Assembly: GCA_016702335.1 (NCBI GenBank)
Contig: JADJEF010000020.1
Coordinates: 1,550,001 to 1,614,000 of the forward strand
Length of the DNA: 64,000 bases
DNA from: Rhodocyclaceae bacterium
Lineage (GTDB): Bacteria > Pseudomonadota > Gammaproteobacteria > Burkholderiales > Rhodocyclaceae
Direction of reading: 5' to 3'
Position 1 is the stretch's first letter; every line of letters starts with the position of its first letter. The position numbers were made by a program, and so were the translations under genes. The notes beneath the pieces are model-generated. The model saw only the letters and a program-made list of their open reading frames with translations, did not search any database and was not told the DNA's origin. Below, in pieces: positions 63,584-64,000 of the stretch.

Positions 63584-64000
63584 ATGAAAAATCTGCGCAC
63601 CCTTAGTTTTTTGGCCGCCAGTCTTGGCCTTGCCGCTTGCGGCCCATCCAGCGGCCCTGAAGTGAGCACCACGGCGGATGCAGTGCCTGCACCCGCCGTT
63701 GCCAGCGGCCCCGCACCCACAGCCGTGCCACAAATCGGTCTGGTCATGAAGACTCTGACCAACCCCTTCTTTATCGAGATGGAAAAAGGCGCGCGCAAGG
63801 CCGAGAAGGAGCTGGGCGTCAGTTTGCAAGTGAAGACCGCCGCTCAGGAAACCTCGATCGAGCAGCAGATCCAGCTGGTTGACGATCTGGTCGCCGCCAA
63901 GGTCGCGGCCATTGTCATTGCCCCGGCAGAATCCCAGCGCCTGGTACCCAGCTTGCAAAAAGCCGCCGCGGCTGGTATCAAGCTGGTCAATATTGATAAC
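63584..64000 (+). CDS. sugar-type ABC transporter periplasmic binding lipoprotein, N-terminal part (cut by window edge)
   Basis: The first 139 codons are inside the window. The signal peptide ends in the lipobox LGLAACGPSS. The mature part begins PQIGLVMKTLTNPFFIEMEKGARKAEKELGV, typical of RbsB/LacI-like type I periplasmic binding proteins, with VAAKVAAIVIAPAES following. It would bind a sugar or related small molecule for an ABC importer. Genes for the importer, if present, lie to the right of the window. Confidence 0.88.
   Translation, partial: MKNLRTLSFLAASLGLAACGPSSGPEVSTTADAVPAPAVASGPAPTAVPQIGLVMKTLTNPFFIEMEKGARKAEKELGVSLQVKTAAQETSIEQQIQLVDDLVAAKVAAIVIAPAESQRLVPSLQKAAAAGIKLVNIDN

Overview
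The window is GC-rich chromosomal DNA of a Gram-negative bacterium, most likely a betaproteobacterium (possibly Rhodocyclales; the genus cannot be fixed by eye). It carries TonB-dependent outer-membrane receptors, TonB-ExbB-ExbD, HemP-Bfd-Bfr, Ftr-type iron uptake and many ATGA-overlapping operons. I see no rRNA, tRNA, transposase, integrase or CRISPR array. Both ends cut genes: an MBL-fold hydrolase on the left and a sugar-type periplasmic binding protein on the right.

Layout. 0-6.8 kb: a GlxA-type regulator, a PIN/ribbon-helix-helix toxin-antitoxin pair, small exported proteins, a decayed yqaA and an MBL hydrolase/DCC pair. 6.9-13.3 kb: lipocalin, GAF protein, ABC1 kinase-like protein, EamA transporter, then a divergent ferric-iron ABC ATPase and permease sharing a Fur-like box. 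13.4-21.8 kb: a four-gene minus-strand operon of YqiJ-like membrane protein, flotillin, a 64-residue protein and a 1759-residue AAA+ 'DNA repair ATPase'. 23-34 kb: copper handling (Crp/Fnr regulator, PCuAC chaperone, three DUF2946 proteins, two TonB receptors, one of OprC/NosA type, a beta-propeller protein, a redoxin and a Csp-type copper store), with a GGDEF-EAL protein inserted. 34.3-49.4 kb: an iron/haem island with FbpA, hemP-bfd-bfr, ftrA-ftrB-ftrD without the FTR1 permease, tonB-exbB-exbD, a second toxin-antitoxin pair, and a five-gene haem operon (receptor, CobN-like HmuS, ChaN, MotA/ExbB-like protein, DUF2149). 49.4-64 kb: esterase, katG, AI-2E-type permease, SRAP protein, small membrane proteins, Crp/Fnr regulator, hemerythrin, an adenylate cyclase fused to a receiver domain, GST, a methyltransferase-like protein, a CheY-CheC-diguanylate cyclase operon, and rhlE.

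The most unusual feature is a dispersed repeat of about 30 bp (CGCCGT, four variable bases, then usually CCAGCGCCGACTTG). I found fifteen copies, all in the same orientation although the genes around them run both ways. Five copies lie just after genes. Ten are inside reading frames and are translated in four different frames, giving peptides such as AVPPAPT or KSALAIRR in unrelated proteins (ABC ATPase, TonB, HmuS, a receptor signal peptide, three DUF2946 proteins, RhlE). I do not recognise this element.

The genes fit a lifestyle in which iron and copper acquisition matter. A Fur-controlled divergent promoter at 35.3 kb drives FbpA one way and HemP, storage, Ftr and TonB genes the other. The TonB machinery can energise the copper and haem receptors. 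The CobN-like HmuS protein is exported and membrane-anchored, which suggests haem demetallation rather than vitamin B12 synthesis.
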